Below, one piece after another: positions 13,757 through 14,217 of a DNA stretch of 14,217 nt. Under the pieces are notes generated by a model. The model saw nothing but the letters and a program-made list of their open reading frames with translations. It had not been told where the DNA came from and did no database searches. The first letter of the stretch is position 1, and each line of letters opens with the position of its first letter. Source of the DNA: CAZVBV01 sp964513975 (lineage in GTDB: Bacteria > Patescibacteriota > Gracilibacteria > UBA4473). The stretch covers positions 1-14,217 of the forward strand of contig CAZEON010000032.1 in assembly GCA_964513975.1 (NCBI GenBank), given 5' to 3'. A program made the translations under genes and the position numbers.

Positions 13757-14217
13757 TTATTCTTCGTTTGTTTCTTCCTGAAAAAGCGTCCGAAATTTAA
13801 AGTACTCCGTCAGTCGCAGTCCCGTGAATCGTCCTAACCAAATAATTCCCAAAATTGGCACAAGAATGAGCTCAGGCATTGAGAGAATCGTTCCTTCTAA
13901 CCATGACCAGGTAACGAGTGAATATCCTAAAAGCGCCACCACAACAGTTTCTCCTGCGGTAATAAGCGCTGACCGAAGCCCTGCCATAGACTGCGCTGAA
14001 AGAAATTTCTCAGATAACGTCGCCATCACGAGCATCGGAAAGATTGCCAAGGTGAGGTTCACTGGAGATTTGAAATGCACCGCAAGCCCCAACACCAAAA
14101 AGAAGGAAAGGGAAAGCACACTCAAAAGTAAACTCACCTTCGGAATATAGAGTAGTTCCACACGCTCGAAAAAGAGCCGAATCAGATAACTCACCATCAT
14201 TACAACAAGAAAAACAA
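13757..14217 (-). CDS. 7TM-type membrane protein, 5' end cut by window edge
   Basis: Only the C-terminal part is present. The frame is open to the window edge past the first internal ATG at 14200, and the upstream codons (reading VFLVV) are hydrophobic, so the true start lies outside. About five membrane segments are visible, including LLLSVLSLSFFLVLGLAVHF, LAIFPMLVMATLSEKF, VVVALLGYSLVTW and PELILVPILGIIWLGRFTG. The ending LGRFTGLRLTEYFKFR matches what I recall of the 7TM domain usually fused to an inactive transglutaminase and encoded beside RimK-like ATP-grasp proteins (TIGR02291-type ligases). The TAA lies 3 nt before the fusion gene, so it is probably its membrane partner. The transglutaminase part cannot be seen here. 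Confidence 0.75.
   Translation of the reverse strand, partial: VFLVVMMVSYLIRLFFERVELLYIPKVSLLLSVLSLSFFLVLGLAVHFKSPVNLTLAIFPMLVMATLSEKFLSAQSMAGLRSALITAGETVVVALLGYSLVTWSWLEGTILSMPELILVPILGIIWLGRFTGLRLTEYFKFRTLFQEETNEE

Noticed and set aside
1..14217. UGA read as glycine
   Set aside because: All genes give full-length, motif-complete products without in-frame TGA, and glycine is encoded by ordinary GGN codons.

Overview
The window looks like part of a streamlined Patescibacteria (CPR) genome, possibly a Peregrinibacteria-type lineage. The evidence is tightly packed genes, almost no Shine-Dalgarno sequences, several promoters whose -10 box sits directly before the ATG, an SLH-domain protein, and dispersed hairpin-ended repeats. 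TGA is not used as a sense codon, which argues against the glycine-recoding Gracilibacteria/Absconditabacteria. The lineage call is inference, since no marker gene is present.

Left part (1-2839, all minus strand): a small helical protein, then two secreted proteins. The second secreted gene (1-740) runs off the left edge. Both carry an 'F-s-i-x-(L/I)-P' module followed by a cysteine pair, and the 479-residue protein carries it twice. Next come two housekeeping enzymes facing each other: ADP/ATP-dependent NAD(P)H-hydrate dehydratase (plus, 2976-3782) and dihydropteroate synthase (minus, 3779-4513). Their stop codons overlap by 4 bp.

Middle (4514-6700): two nearly identical ~120-bp elements with hairpin terminal inverted repeats (4559-4678 and 6571-6691) bracket an AT-rich unrecognised gene (4744-5106) and an acidic-linker lipoprotein (5126-6469). 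These two genes converge on a bidirectional terminator.

Right-middle (6701-10432): a two-gene minus operon, a secreted 3D-domain/double-PGB1 cell-wall protein followed after 1 nt by an MFS-like transporter. A plus-strand triple-SLH surface protein follows, with a strong, apparently leaderless promoter. The spacer 9181-9316 is another repeat element.

10433-11449 is a 1-kb gene-free region made of repeats: a 14-bp tandem array, a 220-bp mosaic element, and a 315-bp-period direct duplication. Each duplicate carries a 40-bp near-palindrome and mutually exclusive hairpins.

Right end (11450-14217, minus): the end of a multi-pass membrane protein resembling the 7TM part of inactive-transglutaminase/7TM proteins. 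Three nt later comes a 767-residue protein that appears to join a RimK-like ATP-grasp ligase, a degenerate retropepsin-like segment, and a DUF1704/MATCAP zinc peptidase with HEIGTH and EEGLA motifs. This ligase-plus-peptidase fusion beside a membrane partner is the most interesting system in the window: it could both add and remove amino acids or peptide tags.
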